NCBI GenBank assembly: GCA_029204225.1
Contig: CM055098.1
Coordinates: forward strand, 48,570,088 to 48,634,087
DNA: 64,000 nt
Reading direction: 5' to 3'
Source of the DNA: Diphasiastrum complanatum
Taxonomy: Eukaryota; Streptophyta; Lycopodiopsida; Lycopodiales; Lycopodiaceae
Of the stretch, positions 38,401-50,828 are shown piece by piece. The notes beneath the pieces were generated by a model. That model had not been told where the DNA came from. It made no database searches and saw only the letters and a program-made list of their open reading frames with translations. Position numbers and translations under genes: made by a program. Position 1 is the first letter of the stretch. Every line of letters starts with the position of its first letter.

Positions 38401-40136
38401 GCATGCATTTGACAAAAAAAATCTTTCTAAATTTGTCTGCATGTCCAAGCTACTAGGTTGAGTTGGGTAAGTTGTTTCTTTCTAGCACATTGAAGCAATC
38501 TTGAATCTCACTTGTTGACTTGGTAACATCTTGGAGCCTTGTGCTCCTTGTTTAGGCTTGGCCTATGACTTGATGTACGATGTATAGCATAACAAATTTT
38601 GATAATGTTTGACCGGATGAGGTGTTATGACCTACATAGTCAAACATATCAAACCTACATGTCTCTTATTAGCAAAACCCTTTTTTTCCCTTTGCTATGA
38701 AATCATTGCGTTAAAGCATTTGCTAAATTTCTAATTATTCTAATGCAAATCTTGTGGATTGGAGTTTCTAAATGACCAAGTTGTACAATTTCACTATACA
38801 CCCAACCCAAGCATTTTCACTAAGACCTAGTGCTTTTGAAATCTTGTAATGAGCTTGCAAAACTTATTTTTATGATGTTTTTTTGAGAATTCTAACATGC
38901 TTTGAAATTTTTCGTAATATCACACTCCTCCAAGAGTTAAAGGGTGCGTAGATTGCCTTTTTTAATTAGTAATAAACTAAAACAATTGATGTACCATGAG
39001 GACACATAGTACACCTCATTGGGGGGGGGGGGGGGGGGGGAGGGGGGGGAAGAAGGGGCATGATATGTACATGGCACAAATAATTTGATGTAACATTAGG
39101 GTATATAGCATGCTTAACCTAAGTAGGTAAAAACATGTTATGTACAAGAGCATGTTTTGACCCTTCAAGTAAAAGCACAAGAGAATATTTTGACCCATCT
39201 AGTAAAAGCATGCTACATGTCTCAAAGGTATGCAAACATGCATATACCAAAAAGAAGCATACTCAATATCGAAGACTTCATATCATCTTTTTAAAGAAAA
39301 GTCAAAGCAAGTTCAACTAAAAATGATATAAAATAAATACTCACCCATCGTAAGCTTATGTAAGCATTCATATTTGCTTGTTGGAATGGAAAATTATTGG
39401 ACTACTACATCATTCTTCAATACTCAAAACAACTTAAAGATTCTCCAATCATCTTTCATGGCCAACCACATTGTGATTGATGGCTCTTTGAGGCTTGCTA
39501 AAACATAAGATTGATTAACATAATTGTTTCTTGTTTCATTAACTTGTGCATTAGCATAATAGATAAGATGCAAGGAAGAGATGGTAAAAGATCCATCTCT
39601 AGATTTTCTAGCATTTTAATAACACTAGATATTTCAAAAGCCTAAGGATTCAGTAATGCTAGACTAAGGACATTCTAAATTTAGTGAAGTCAAGATCATT
39701 TACAACAATGTTTTTTCCAGGAGATTTAAAGTGAAAGGGTTTTTCTCATCCAAAGCTTTATTTGCATATCTCTTCGGCTCTTCATTTTGAGATTCAACTT
39801 GCTTAGCGCTTTCCCTTTATTGCTTTGCTTTTGACCCTTACGATATTACGACTTGGAATCTAATCCTTCTTTCTCCTCTTTGTTGCCTTGTCCTTCCTTC
39901 TAGGGGGTGGTGTGTCATATAGAAATTCATGCTCGTCTTTGTCACTTTATTTATGGGGACTGGGCAAACCTTCATGATGGACATTTTGCTCTTTTTCAAG
40001 CTTAGTTGTTCACAAGTCTCAAGATCCACAACTTTTAAGCCCTTACGCTCTAAATGGTTCAAAGACAACATTGGCTTAGAAATAGATTTTATCCCATTTC
40101 TTGTGGGGGTGTTGATCTTCTTTCTGTTTTTACTTC
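35411..40136. other. Intergenic region, no gene recognised
   Basis: AT-rich sequence with a short (TA)n run at 35501-35523 and a G tract at 39021. A 115-codon minus frame at 39838-40185 runs into the LTR at 40137 and is unlike any family I know. No terminal repeats were identified. Confidence 0.6.
39021..39059. repeat. Poly-G tract with quadruplex potential
   Basis: Twenty G, one A, eight G, then AAGAAGGGG. Four or more G-runs in under 40 bases could fold as a G-quadruplex; the length may also be a sequencing artefact. Confidence 0.9.
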
Positions 40137-40800
40137 TTGTTGGAAAGAGGGAATGACGATTTGATAATTCGAAGTCTGTAAACAAACTATCGAGCGCAGC
40201 GAGATGAGCCTTCTTTCCTAATGCATGACTACGCCTATCAATAATTGAACAAAGATATGATGACAGAAGTCACATTTAATCTTTTAGCAACTAACTTTGA
40301 AATCATTAGTACTAAAGTGATTTTATAGACAAACAATTTCAGAGTGCGAAGTGATGTATAGAATATTGCAGTGTTGAAGTATTTAATTAACAGATCAGAT
40401 GCAACAATAAGAGATTTATTAGTTACAAATAACTATAGAGAGGCATACAATCTGATATGATATTAAACGCAATAAAAAGATATATCGATTTAGTAAGTAG
40501 CATGAACAAATTAGATGATGAGAGCACAAAGCAATAGCGGATAAAACCGTGTACTCTAAAATATCTTTGAGTAACTGAAAAACTTTGTTGATGCACTTCC
40601 GCTGATAAGCAATAAGCGCTAGTAGCAATACTCAAATAGAACTCTATAAAATTGAGCTGACATATGCTAAGCTATGCTGGATAAGTCTTTGATGATCATC
40701 TATTTATATTAAAGCGAGTTAAGCTCATCCAGTAGGACAACTAATTAGGTCATAGATCACAATTGGCAGTTAGCCATAATGCGATGTCATCCATCCAGTT
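40137..40800 (-). repeat. 3' LTR of the deleted copia element
   Basis: The plus strand starts TGTTGGAAAGAGGG and matches 42764-43407 over almost its full length, including ACGCCTATCAATAA and TTAAAGCGAGTTAAGCTCATC. It breaks off after CCATCCAGTT, before the expected ending TTTCCAACA. Confidence 0.85.
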
Positions 40801-40979
40801 AGAACTTCCCGGAAATTTACTTGCAAAGCAGTTAGGGCAAGTCTTTAGCTTCATATCAGGCAGAACAGTACCTGTCATCTTTGACATGTTCGACTCCTTC
40901 GACTTTCGTTAAAAGATTTTGAAACCCTCTGATTTCTGCTTAATACAATAAACAATCATTCTTTTTGAATATTCATCAA

Positions 40980-42560
40980 TGAAGGTAATGAAACACTTTG
41001 CATCAAGCAACGATGGAGTTTGCATTGGAGCACATATATTTGAATGAACAATGTCTAAAATATCTTTTTTTGCATGCCTATGAATCGATCTAAAAGAAAT
41101 TCTAGTCTGTTTTCCAAGGATACAACTATGGCAGACAAGGAGGTAGTCTTTGTTGTTGGATAGTCAAGATCAAGTGCTAAGGATTATCTAGACATGTTCG
41201 ACACATATGTATGATTCAAGTGTCCTAACCTATAATGCCAAAGTAATGCTTTATTGACAAAAACAGAGGTTTTCAAGGCTTGACTAGTGTCAGAATAACA
41301 ATGTGCCAATCTATATAAGTATCCATGCCTCTTGCGGAGTGCAAGGATCTTATTTGTCCTATCGATAATTCGGCATTGTTCAAACTCAAACTCTACCCTA
41401 TGACCTAAATCAGTAATTCTACTTACTGATAACAGATTTGTAGAGAGTTTAGGTACATATAAAACATTTGATAGTAGTTTGAATCGATCATGGGAACATC
41501 AATCTTATATTGCCTTCACCTTCGATAGTGTGTGTGACATCATTGCCAAGATGAACAAGTTTTTTTTTACTATAAGGTGTGTAGGAGTGAAAGTGCTTGC
41601 GATGACTAGTCATATGTTGAGCAGCTCCAGAATCCAAAAACCAAGAATTATCGAATCGCGCCTTTTGGTCTTTGACCATAAATGCTCATTTGTTCATGTT
41701 GGGATCGGGAGATAGAGATGATGTTGCGACTGCATTCTACTGTTGATCTGGTTGCTTGTTGGCATTCTTTGCTTTTAATACTCTCCAATCTTGGATCTCA
41801 TGATTAGCGCGTTTGCAATACTTATGGAACATCTTCTTCTTCGACTGTGGATTTTATAATTCCTCTTTACTTGGTGTCAGTTTCTGATTTGATGCGGACT
41901 GCTTAGAGCTTTTCTTCTTCTATCATTTTGAGCCTTTGTTGACATATAGAGCATGAGATGATGAAGTCGACGAGGTGTCTTGATTTCTTCAATTGTCTTC
42001 TTGTAGCAACATAGTGATAACTCTAGTAAGAGTTGAATCTAAGTGTTGTCGATATGATCATCACCCAATTATCGTATTAGAAGACAAGCTTGAAAGCAAT
42101 GTCATGATTGCATCTTAATCATCGATGAGATCGATCCGACAGTTGTCATCTATTGCAAGAGATTCTTAAACTGGTTAACATGATTCTAAAGTGAATCACC
42201 ATTCAAAATCTTGAGTGTGAAGAATTTTCTTCTGAGATACAACTTGGAAGTCACGTCTCTCACATCATATAGTGAGCTCAGGATGTTTCATACTTCTTTT
42301 GAAGATTGAGCTTCATATATGTGGCCAATCTGAGTGTCTGATATATTGAGAATAATAAGCTCGAAAGCTTTACCATCCTTCAATTTCCACTTTGAGTCTG
42401 TGATGTTGTCTTCAATCTTCACTTCGATACCCGTGACAACATCCCACAACTCATTGGTGATTAGCAAGGTCTTCATCTTAAATTCTCACAAATAGTAATT
42501 GGATCCATTAAGCTTGTCTGCGATGAGACCGGCTTTACTTTGAGAATCCATCTGGAACTT
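40980..42560 (-). pseudogene. Copia gag-protease-integrase start, degraded
   Basis: Minus-strand frames show gag (KMKTLLITNELWDVVTGI, 42288-42476), a decayed zinc knuckle near 41790-41840 whose first and last Cys are replaced (FHKYCKRANHEIQDW), and a protease site DSGAAQHMTSH (41488-41679). GAG_pre-integrase sequence follows (LLWHYRLGHLNH) and then the first part of the integrase before the deletion point near 40900. Many stops and shifts. Confidence 0.8.
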
Positions 42561-42751
42561 TAGTCTGTTGATAAATCACTGACTCAAGAATAATGTCGTG
42601 TCTGCGCCACAACTAGAAGTCAATTCTCTGATACTTCAATTTGATACCACAAATTGAAGAATCAAGAGCAAGTATATTCTGATTTGATACTATGAAAAGT
42701 ATCTAATCATATCGCTCTGATACCATGAAGAGGGTATCTATTTATAGTAGA

Positions 42752-42763
42752 GCTCTGATACCA
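42752..42763 (-). promoter_or_regulatory. tRNA-iMet primer-binding site
   Basis: The complement of TGGTATCAGAGC directly abuts the LTR ending at 42764. A second copy of the same motif (CGCTCTGATACCATGAAGAGG) lies about 40 bp to the left. Confidence 0.85.
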
Positions 42764-43407
42764 TGTTGAAAAGAGGGAATGACGATTCGATAATTCGAAG
42801 TTTTTGAATGAACTATCGAGCACAGCGGGACGAGCCTTCTTTCCTAATGCATGACTACGCCTATCAATAAATTGAAAAAAACTATGATGACAGAAGTCAT
42901 GTTCAATCTTTTAGCAACTAACTTTGAAATCATTAGACAAACAATTTGAGAGTGCAAAGTGATGTATAGAATATTGCAGCGTTAAAGTATTCAACAGATT
43001 AGACAAAACAATAAAACTACAGAGAGGCAAACAATCTGATATGATACTGAACGCAATAAGAGATAGATTGATTCAGTAAATAGCATGTACAAAGCAGATG
43101 ATGAGGGAGCACAAAGCAATAGCGGATAAAATCGCGTACTCTAAACTATCTTTGAGTAACTAGAAAACTCTATCTGATGCACTTCCGCTAATAAGCAATA
43201 AGCGCGAATAGTAATACTCAAATAGAAATCTATAAAACTAAGCTGAGCTATGTTAAGCTATGCTGGGTAAGTCTTTGATGATCAACTATTTATATTAAAG
43301 CGAGTTAAGCTCATCCAGTAGAATAGCTAATCAGGTCGTAGATCACAATTGGCAGTTAGCCGTAATGCGCTATCATCCATCTAGTTTTCATTCATATCTT
43401 TCCAACA
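42764..43407 (-). repeat. 5' LTR of the deleted copia element
   Basis: 644 bp; on the minus strand it starts TGTTGGAAAG and ends TTTTCAACA, with TGTTG...CAACA inverted termini. Paired with 40137-40800. Confidence 0.9.
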
Positions 43408-46044
43408 TAATATTGTAGTTCATACAACAATTTATATAATACTATTGGCTACGATGAACAATCGCCCACTATGTAAAACTAGTGGGTATGGGCTTTTGCA
43501 AAAACCAGCCACGATTGAGAATCATCAGATCCTTTTAAGCCTTGTAGTGAAGTTAAGAACCAAACCATCCTAGAGGGGGGTAAAATCCTATTATCAACTA
43601 ACCTACAGAGAATCTAAAAATAAACACCACAACATTCATTTTTGTGATCACCTCCACTAAACACTTAGACCTATCCATCATCACTCATTTATCCAAGATT
43701 CACTCAGATTATTAGCTAGCACATTGGTTGTCTTGCAACATAGATCACCTATACAAATTATGTGATCTAGTTGTTAGAACTCCAAGACAATTCTTGAGTA
43801 CAAATGAAGGATTTACAAGATGGTGCATAATTGTGTCCATCCCTTCCAGCCATGGCCATATCACGAATTCCTCTCAAAGATTATTGCAGAATATCGAATT
43901 TGGTATGATAGATATTAAATCGTATGCCTCAATGAGGTAGGTTTATGAGGATGCCGTGAATATCAAAGCACATATGTTTGGAAGCAAAAGTGGACAAGAC
44001 CACTCAGGTGCAACATCATCGAATGAGGAATAACAGAAACTACATCAACAATGATAAATGATTGAACATGCAAGAAAGAGATGACATCATAGCAAATTGA
44101 ATAAGATATAATGAGATCAATTGTTATATGTCTACGAATTGACCAAGAACATCATCAAGTAGACCAACGACATAAGCCTAATGCTCCCAAAGTGATAATT
44201 GTTTGGCAGGGCCAATGTGCAAATTGCTTTGAAAATCATACATGTTCTAAAATATCTAGTAAGAAATCCTTGAATGCGATATTAAGGACACAATATAGAG
44301 CATGCAATTAGAGGGAAAGATCAAATGTTCTTAATGCCAAACCTCATAAGTCTAGTCATTTGTATAGACTCTATACACAAAATGTCTATTAAAGGCTCAC
44401 CATGGGCACGTAGATACAATTTATCAAATCAAGAATACAAAATACACATCACTTGTTGGATGTTATGAATGAAATCTTTCTACCCAATGAAAATTAGTCT
44501 ATCATATAAGCTTAAAGAATTTTGAATATATATTTCTCAACCTTACATAGACTTTTGATCCAAGATCACCACTCATGTCAACACAAAGCCGAATCTGGGT
44601 GTGCAAGCCAGAGACAATAGGCCTTCGCTTCACAGATATGACATCAAACTGAAGATATCAAATGTCTCTACGAATATGCTATCAGTAAGTAGAATCACTA
44701 ATTTAGGTCACAAGGTAGAGTTTGAGTCTGAGTGAACGTTAATGGACCTTTTTTTTTATTGTGAAAATAAAACAAGATTAGGCGCACACCACACGTGGGC
44801 CAATGCAAGAATTTCACATTGAAAAGCATAAACTGAAATTTAATGTACTGGAAGCATTCAATAATCCATATCAAAGTTGAACATGCTCTTTGCAACCTTA
44901 CCTCCATGTTTTGTACTGAAAATTGCGATTGCTATTGTAGTATGATGCTTTTAGAGAAGCAAATCACACCAATCTAGAGTCTGATTTTGCTAGAACTCTT
45001 AAGTTGAGAAAGACATTATCAGGTCGCACAACTATGACATCATCATACTTGTCTTGGAAAACGGATTGACGCATTTTATGAATCATCAAAGTGTCTAGAC
45101 AAGGATTGCTCTTGCAAAAGTTGGCAAACATTCACAACAAAAACTAAAACTCAAGTTGAATCCAAACAAACCTGAACAGATGTGTAATGTGAATTCAACC
45201 GAGGGGATATTGTTTTCTTTCAATCCATTAAATCGAAAAATTTGCTCGGCAATCAAGAAAATATCTGACGAGATGAAGTATATTTCGGAATGTTTCTAAG
45301 CTAATTATTGCAAACTCTCTCAACATCCATGCAAAAGTACTCAATAATGGAGTTTAGAGGCGACATATATGTTATCAAAAATAGTTGAGCCAAATTCAGG
45401 ACCTAGCACAAGCATGCTCCGGGTGATGAGAAATACAGAAAATTAGTCATGCAGAGACCTATATACGACAATTAAGCTAGAGGAAGCCTGACATAACATT
45501 GAAAGATCTTCAACCTTGGTCACCACTTTCTCCACTAAATAGAGCTCAAGAACTAAACTAATCTCAAAATTAACATGTGCCTTTGTGTAACCAAATAAGT
45601 TACGGCCCCCATGTTGTAGCCTATATCTCTTGAGGATTCTTTGATGGGCTAAGCTTTTCTTTTCAGCTCATGCTAGTACTGAACAGAATGTTTTTTCGCA
45701 AACAAGAGAACAAAGAACAACAATAAATTGTTCTTACCGGTAAGAATTTCAGTCTTCCTTTGAAAGCAATACTTACCAAGAGCTGTCAAACAATTCAGCT
45801 TACAAGCAATGCTTGGGAAAATATAGCCATAGCCTTGACAAGATTTCCTGTCAACAGCTACAATATGTTTAACCAAAAGTACAAACTAGCGACATAAATG
45901 TCAATCAACTGCAAGATGATGAACTGAATTAATGGGAAATGTGATCCAATCATCAAAATCATGACTTCTACTTTGCCCCAGCTCTGAATTTCTGCAGCAA
46001 CAACCAGAATCAAATTGCTGAGTAAATTTTGGTCTAAAAAGTCA
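43408..46044. other. Intergenic region left of the bHLH gene
   Basis: AT-rich; short frames only and no homology recognised. The 3' UTR of the bHLH gene should occupy part of the last few hundred bases. Confidence 0.5.
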
Positions 46045-47399
46045 TTATGCAACTGGAGGCCTTAGCACATGATCCTGGGATGTATCAACAGCAGCCGCTG
46101 GAAGCCACTGCCACATTGGAATGCCAGGATACCCAGGGGAAGAAGCTGACTTAGTAGAACATGCCTGAGTTTGAGCAGTGAATGAAGCAGCAGCAGCATG
46201 GAACAAGGCAGAATGAGGGATAAGTCCAGGAGTCATAGTCATACATTTGATTTGATGCTCTAGCTTTTCTTTTTCAGACTTCAACGAAAATTTTTCATCA
46301 CGAAGCTCGCTTTTTCCTACCTGCACTAACACAATGCGTCAACTATCACTACATTATGTATAAAACGAAAGAGCCCAGATAGAGGTAACAGCTCCAAGCG
46401 GCTTATAACTCAGTCATAGCAAACAGATGAAGAACAAGTCCATTTATCACCAACAATACTGCTTTCAGTCATATACTTGCAAATTCAGGCACTTTCTCAA
46501 TGCTATGAATAGTGATTATAAGTAGAACAGACTAGATCTATGCAAAATAAGGCAAAGAATGCTTTAAGGCCAACCTTCAGTTCTTTTATTGCTTCACGAA
46601 GTTGATCGTTTGAATCTTTCAACTGCTGAGCCTCAGCCCTGAGCTGATTTAAAACTCGAATTGCAGCACTAAGAATAGTAACCTTGTCTGTTTTTGGAGG
46701 TCTGCTAGGGTCCAAAATGGTGCTCAGCTCCAAAAACCTAGACATGTCCAAAGTGTCTTGAAAAGTTGTACTTAACATGGTAAATAGGTCTGATCACACA
46801 AATTGCAATTAATCGAAGAGTTCAAAAAACAGGTACAATTAACCTCAAGGGCAAATACTGAGACCCAAAAAAAAAAAGAACTTGGGCAGTTTAAAAAATG
46901 TTACCTGAACTGGCTCTAAGAGAAATGAGAAAGAACAAAAATCAACAAAAGAATGAGAAAGAGAATAATCAACAAAAGAAAACAAAGAACACATGCATCA
47001 GATTTCATAGCTTTTGTTTCATATGCAAGCAGTTTTGATAAAAGGGATTTGCTATACTTGTAACAGTCTCTCCTGCACTATTTTGAAAATCAAATTATAC
47101 TTTAGCTCCTTAGCAAGTTCATTCATGTGAACCTGAGGCATCCAAACCCTGTCTTCTTGAATTCAATCTATTTATTTCATCTTTGTGTGTGATCACTCTG
47201 CACGTTTTCTCAATTACGTGTGGTATTACACAAAGTCAAGCTTAGCACAAAACCACCTGGTCCACTTCAAAGTAAGGTTACAACAAAATGCATTATGAAT
47301 CACGTAGAAGCTCGATCCCACCTGTCATTTAGCCTATCCCTCCTCATCTTCTCCCGGCACGCTTTGCTGCCGCCTCCACTGTGAGATTCATCACGGGAC
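46045..47399 (-). CDS. bHLH transcription factor, subgroup IVc (ILR3/bHLH104/bHLH115-like), 3' exons only
   Basis: Three minus-strand exons join in frame: 47399-47322, 46737-46575 and 46320-46045 (TAA). The first encodes the basic region and helix start (KACREKMRRDRLND), the second ends helix 1 and gives the loop and helix 2 (RFLELSTILDPSRPPKTDKV, then ILSAAIRVLNQL), followed by a leucine-zipper-like heptad stretch across the last junction (LKDSNDQLREAIKELK, then SEKEKLEHQIK). The C-terminus DTSQDHVLRPPVA is a signature of the ILR3 clade. These factors act in the nucleus as dimers on E/G-box-type DNA and control iron-deficiency and other stress responses in Arabidopsis. The visible exon starts in phase 2, so at least one upstream exon with the start codon is missing. 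It was not found up to 48.5 kb, where nested retroelements begin; it may lie beyond the window across a very long intron, or be lost. About 170 residues are visible. Confidence 0.9.
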
Positions 47400-48052
47400 C
47401 TGTTCAGTTCACCAAAAAAGATCCAGTTAACACATAATAGGATAGCACAAACAAAGAAAAGGCATTATTCAACCATACCATGTACTGTGGCTGTATAGAG
47501 AGTTAATGAACTTTCAAATAACAATCTCATCCCAATCATTATTTATCTTGACTATAGTTAAATTAAAAGTAGACAACCTTACAAACTACAATCATAAATC
47601 TCAAAGATCGTCCATTTGCGCCACCTTTCAATCAGAAGGTGTGTTTTAATGAGACGTATACACGTATGAAGATATGAATAACCAATTCAAGTTTTTTCTA
47701 CTGACCAGAAGATCATAAAACTTGCAATCAATACTCTTTCCTATGTAGTGATGAAAGTATTAGAAAACGGGGTACACTGGTACTTGAAATTTAAACTTAA
47801 GAATGATGTGAAATATTGAACTGTATTATAGAGAAGTTGTACATCCTCAAATCAATTATCATACAGATCCACTCATGTCATCAGCATTCGGGTAGGTGCA
47901 GGTCATATGCATAGGGATACAGCAGTATGATCATTAGTGCATTCACACATTGATCAAAGGATTGAGTTTCTATCATGCCTCTAAAATTGAAGAACACAAT
48001 AATTGGTAATGATACCGTTGAAGATCAGAGCACTCAGCATTCATTTATGTGT

Positions 48053-48100
<48 letters not shown>

Positions 48101-48559
48101 AGGGGGGGGGAGATAAAACACAATGCGTGCATTAGACTCTAGAGAACTTGCACAATGATACAATGATAGAGATGATGTAATGACCCTCCTTAGTAACCCT
48201 TCATAATTAGTCACTAATATGGAAGTCCATACACACACAAATAAGGATCAGTCAGTAATTCATTACATGAATTGTGGCTCTTTGGACCCTTTAGTCATTA
48301 ACAATTATGAGTACATTGTCACTTGTGTATACAATAAATAATTATTTTATTGTATATTGTAGTTAATTATATATTAGGCCAAATATGAAATTGCAAAAAC
48401 CCTAGCTATTGCTGATGTGCCACAGTCAACAGTTGTTGAATAATCTTGATGTCATCCAACATGGATGTGAAGGCCATTTATCTCCTCGTCATGCAGCATG
48501 ACCAGTCCAGTTAGCATTCGAACTCTGAAAAAAAAATCATTTTTTTCACATAATGCAGA
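47400..48559. other. Upstream of the visible bHLH exons, probably intron
   Basis: No minus-strand exon fitting the expected acidic N-terminus of ILR3-like proteins was recognised. It contains a compound microsatellite at 48049-48110. Confidence 0.5.
48049..48110. repeat. (TG)(CG)(TG)(GA)-poly-G compound microsatellite
   Basis: About 40 bp of alternating purine-pyrimidine (TGTGTG, about seven CG, about nine TG), then GA units and a run of nine G. The CG core is unusual in an AT-rich plant genome and is a classic Z-DNA-prone sequence. Confidence 0.95.
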
Positions 48560-50333
48560 TCAATCAAGACTGCAATTGGAGAGCAGCAAGAGAATTGTTG
48601 GCACTGGGAACAACGCTGGCGCCAGTGGTGCCAAGCAAAGCTTGCACTTGTAGCTAGCTTTACAACATCCACCACACCTTTACAAAATCTTATGTCCTCA
48701 TCAGATGTCAAATTAATGCAAAGATGTCTCTCTCCCAATTATCTCTTAGTACCCAATTTAAGCTACTTGGCGCAATACCCAATTTACTTGCCTCTTTATT
48801 AACATGGTAGCTGGCACACCACAAATCGGAGGCTCAACTCTTTACAACGGAAATTAAACAACTTAAAGTTTTACTGTGTTCAGAAAAAGTGTAGATCTCA
48901 TATCGTTTATGTAAAAGTCGAGAACCTTATTAACTGGTGACAGAGGTTGTTGAAACATCCACCCCTGTCGCTTCTGAGCTTGAGTTTGGAACTCCTTTGA
49001 GTTACAAATTTCTCATTGTCGCACTTTGTGTTGAGCTCCTTGAGCTCTAGATTTATCGTTCACCGTCCACATTGTGATCCACTCGATGCCTTCTTGATTT
49101 GTGCCTTGATTTCTCTCTTTGTCCCAGCCTCTGATCTTGCTTTTTGATTTGGACTTTTATTTGGCTCTTTAAGACAGACAAAGGTTGACTACTCCGCAAT
49201 GCACTTCTCACTTGGCTCTAACCAATTGTCTTTAAACTAGACAAATGTATCCATTGACTCAGCCTTAGGTGGCTGAGAGTCAAGAGATTGCAATAGTCCC
49301 CGACTCGATACAAACTAGCCCTTTGTGTTTGTTTGAAATACCATGTGTCTTGTGCAAAACATAACTTTCACAATTTTGTCACTGATCAATTGCCTTACAA
49401 TTAAGGCAAGCAGTGTACGCCTCGCTCAACTTCAAGTAGCTGTCTTAAAACCAAACACATGTACCCATTGACTCGGCCTTAGGTGTTTGCGAGTCAAGAG
49501 ATTGCACTAGTCCAATTCTAATTCGAACTACCCCTTAGCGTTCGTTCCAATTACCATGTCTCTCATGCAAAACTTAACTTTCACGGTTCCTTCATTGATT
49601 GTTGGCTGCGTTACACTTAATACAAGTCAATGTACTCTTTATGTCTCTTCGTCATTACTGATCCATGAAAAGGGTGGTGAAGTCCAAACCATAACTGGAA
49701 ACTCGGCCAACTGTAGGATGAGAATCAACAACCATGGCATGAGATCCCATAACAAACTTCTCGCTTCACAACATAGGTAACAAAGACAAGGTCCCCTCTG
49801 GAGATAGCCCTACCAAGGACCGTCACCTAGACGAGCCCACACAAATCTATCACAGAATCGACCCATGAAAAACATCCATCTAACTATTTGTGCTTTATCC
49901 GTCAAGTATCAGCTCAATCATGCCTCACCATTTTGGTCGACAACCCTTATAGTTGAACGATCGGCAACCATCCTACACCGATAGCTAACCACCCGTGCTT
50001 TACACCCGAATTCGAGTAGCATCTATGTATCAATCGTTAACCTATACAGTTCGAATGTGTCAACCCGCCCTCCACAAGGCACAAATCGTGTTGTCACCTA
50101 ACCAGGTAGCACTTTGCCTCATCCGTCCTACGTGGACACAACACTAGGTCCGAACCGCCAAAATTGACCGTGCTTACACCAGAGGGCAACACCTTGTCAC
50201 ATCAAGTCCCCCGTTCTGCTAACCACCCTGACCGTGAGCGCACCCGTGCTTACACCTTAGACAACACCTAATGAATCCCAAACAATGGCCTGTGAGACCC
50301 GCATAGCTGACTGGCCAGTTGGCTCTAATACCA
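48560..50333 (-). mobile_element. Non-coding LTR element X, left inverted copy
   Basis: Read on the minus strand: primer site TGGTATTAGAGCC (50333-50321), about 1.65 kb of non-coding interior, purine tract (AAGGTGTGGTGGA) and the first about 108 bp of an LTR starting TGTTGTAAAGC at 48667. The order and sequence match 55503-57838 in the opposite orientation. It holds a conserved internal duplication (about 49237 and 49449, both with CATTGACTC and CTTAGGTG). No gag or pol is present. The missing 5' LTR is replaced by the LTR of element Y, 11 bp from the primer site. Confidence 0.8.
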
Positions 50334-50344
50334 CATGCAGTATA

Positions 50345-50828
50345 TGTAGGAAATAGAAGCCTAAGGATCCAGGATCTTAACTATTCAATCACACAAAGCA
50401 TTCCGAAAAGAAAGAAAGAGATGGCTAGAAACCCTCTTGTAGAAACTCTTGGACAACCAAGGAGCATAGTCAGTATTGCTTACAAAAGTGTCTCATACAA
50501 ATGGGATGCACACATATATATAGTCCAAGATGACTATCTAACTTCATGACTATTGGCTATCCAACTACTTGACTATTGGCTATCCAACTTTCTATAAGTT
50601 ACATAGAAAAAATATGGTACCTCCAATATGTCAAGTTGGGGTACTTAATGTCACAATTAGGCCTAGTGGACCCATGAGTCCCTACCAAGTTAATTTCATA
50701 CTAACTTAGCTAACTCTAAGTTTAGTAGGCCTAATATAATAAATGATATGACCATGGTTACACAACTCTCGAACTTTTGGGTCAAAGTAACCTATGGTCA
50801 TGTAAGCAATTCCATTTACATTCCAACA
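50345..50828 (-). repeat. LTR of copia element Y, left copy
   Basis: On the minus strand it starts TGTTGGAATGTAAATGG at 50828 and ends TATTTCCTACA at 50345 (484 bp). The purine tract AAGGAGGG lies just upstream, making it a 3' LTR. It matches 59240-59715, in inverted orientation. Confidence 0.9.

Larger units (their letters stand above)
40137..43407 (-). mobile_element. Internally deleted copia element with both LTRs
   Basis: A pair of about 87-90% similar LTRs by eye (40137-40800 and 42764-43407) flanks about 1.95 kb. The primer site complement GCTCTGATACCA (42752-42763) abuts the right LTR, so the element reads right to left. The interior keeps gag, protease and the start of integrase but no reverse transcriptase or RNase H, so it is non-autonomous. 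The left LTR lacks about 30 bp at its inner end. The flanks (CTTCT and TAATA) do not match, so no target-site duplication remains. Confidence 0.85.

Noticed and set aside
39838-40185. A 115-codon minus-strand frame, possible small gene
   Set aside because: It runs into the LTR at 40137 and shows no recognisable motif; kept only as an unexplained frame in the intergenic entry.
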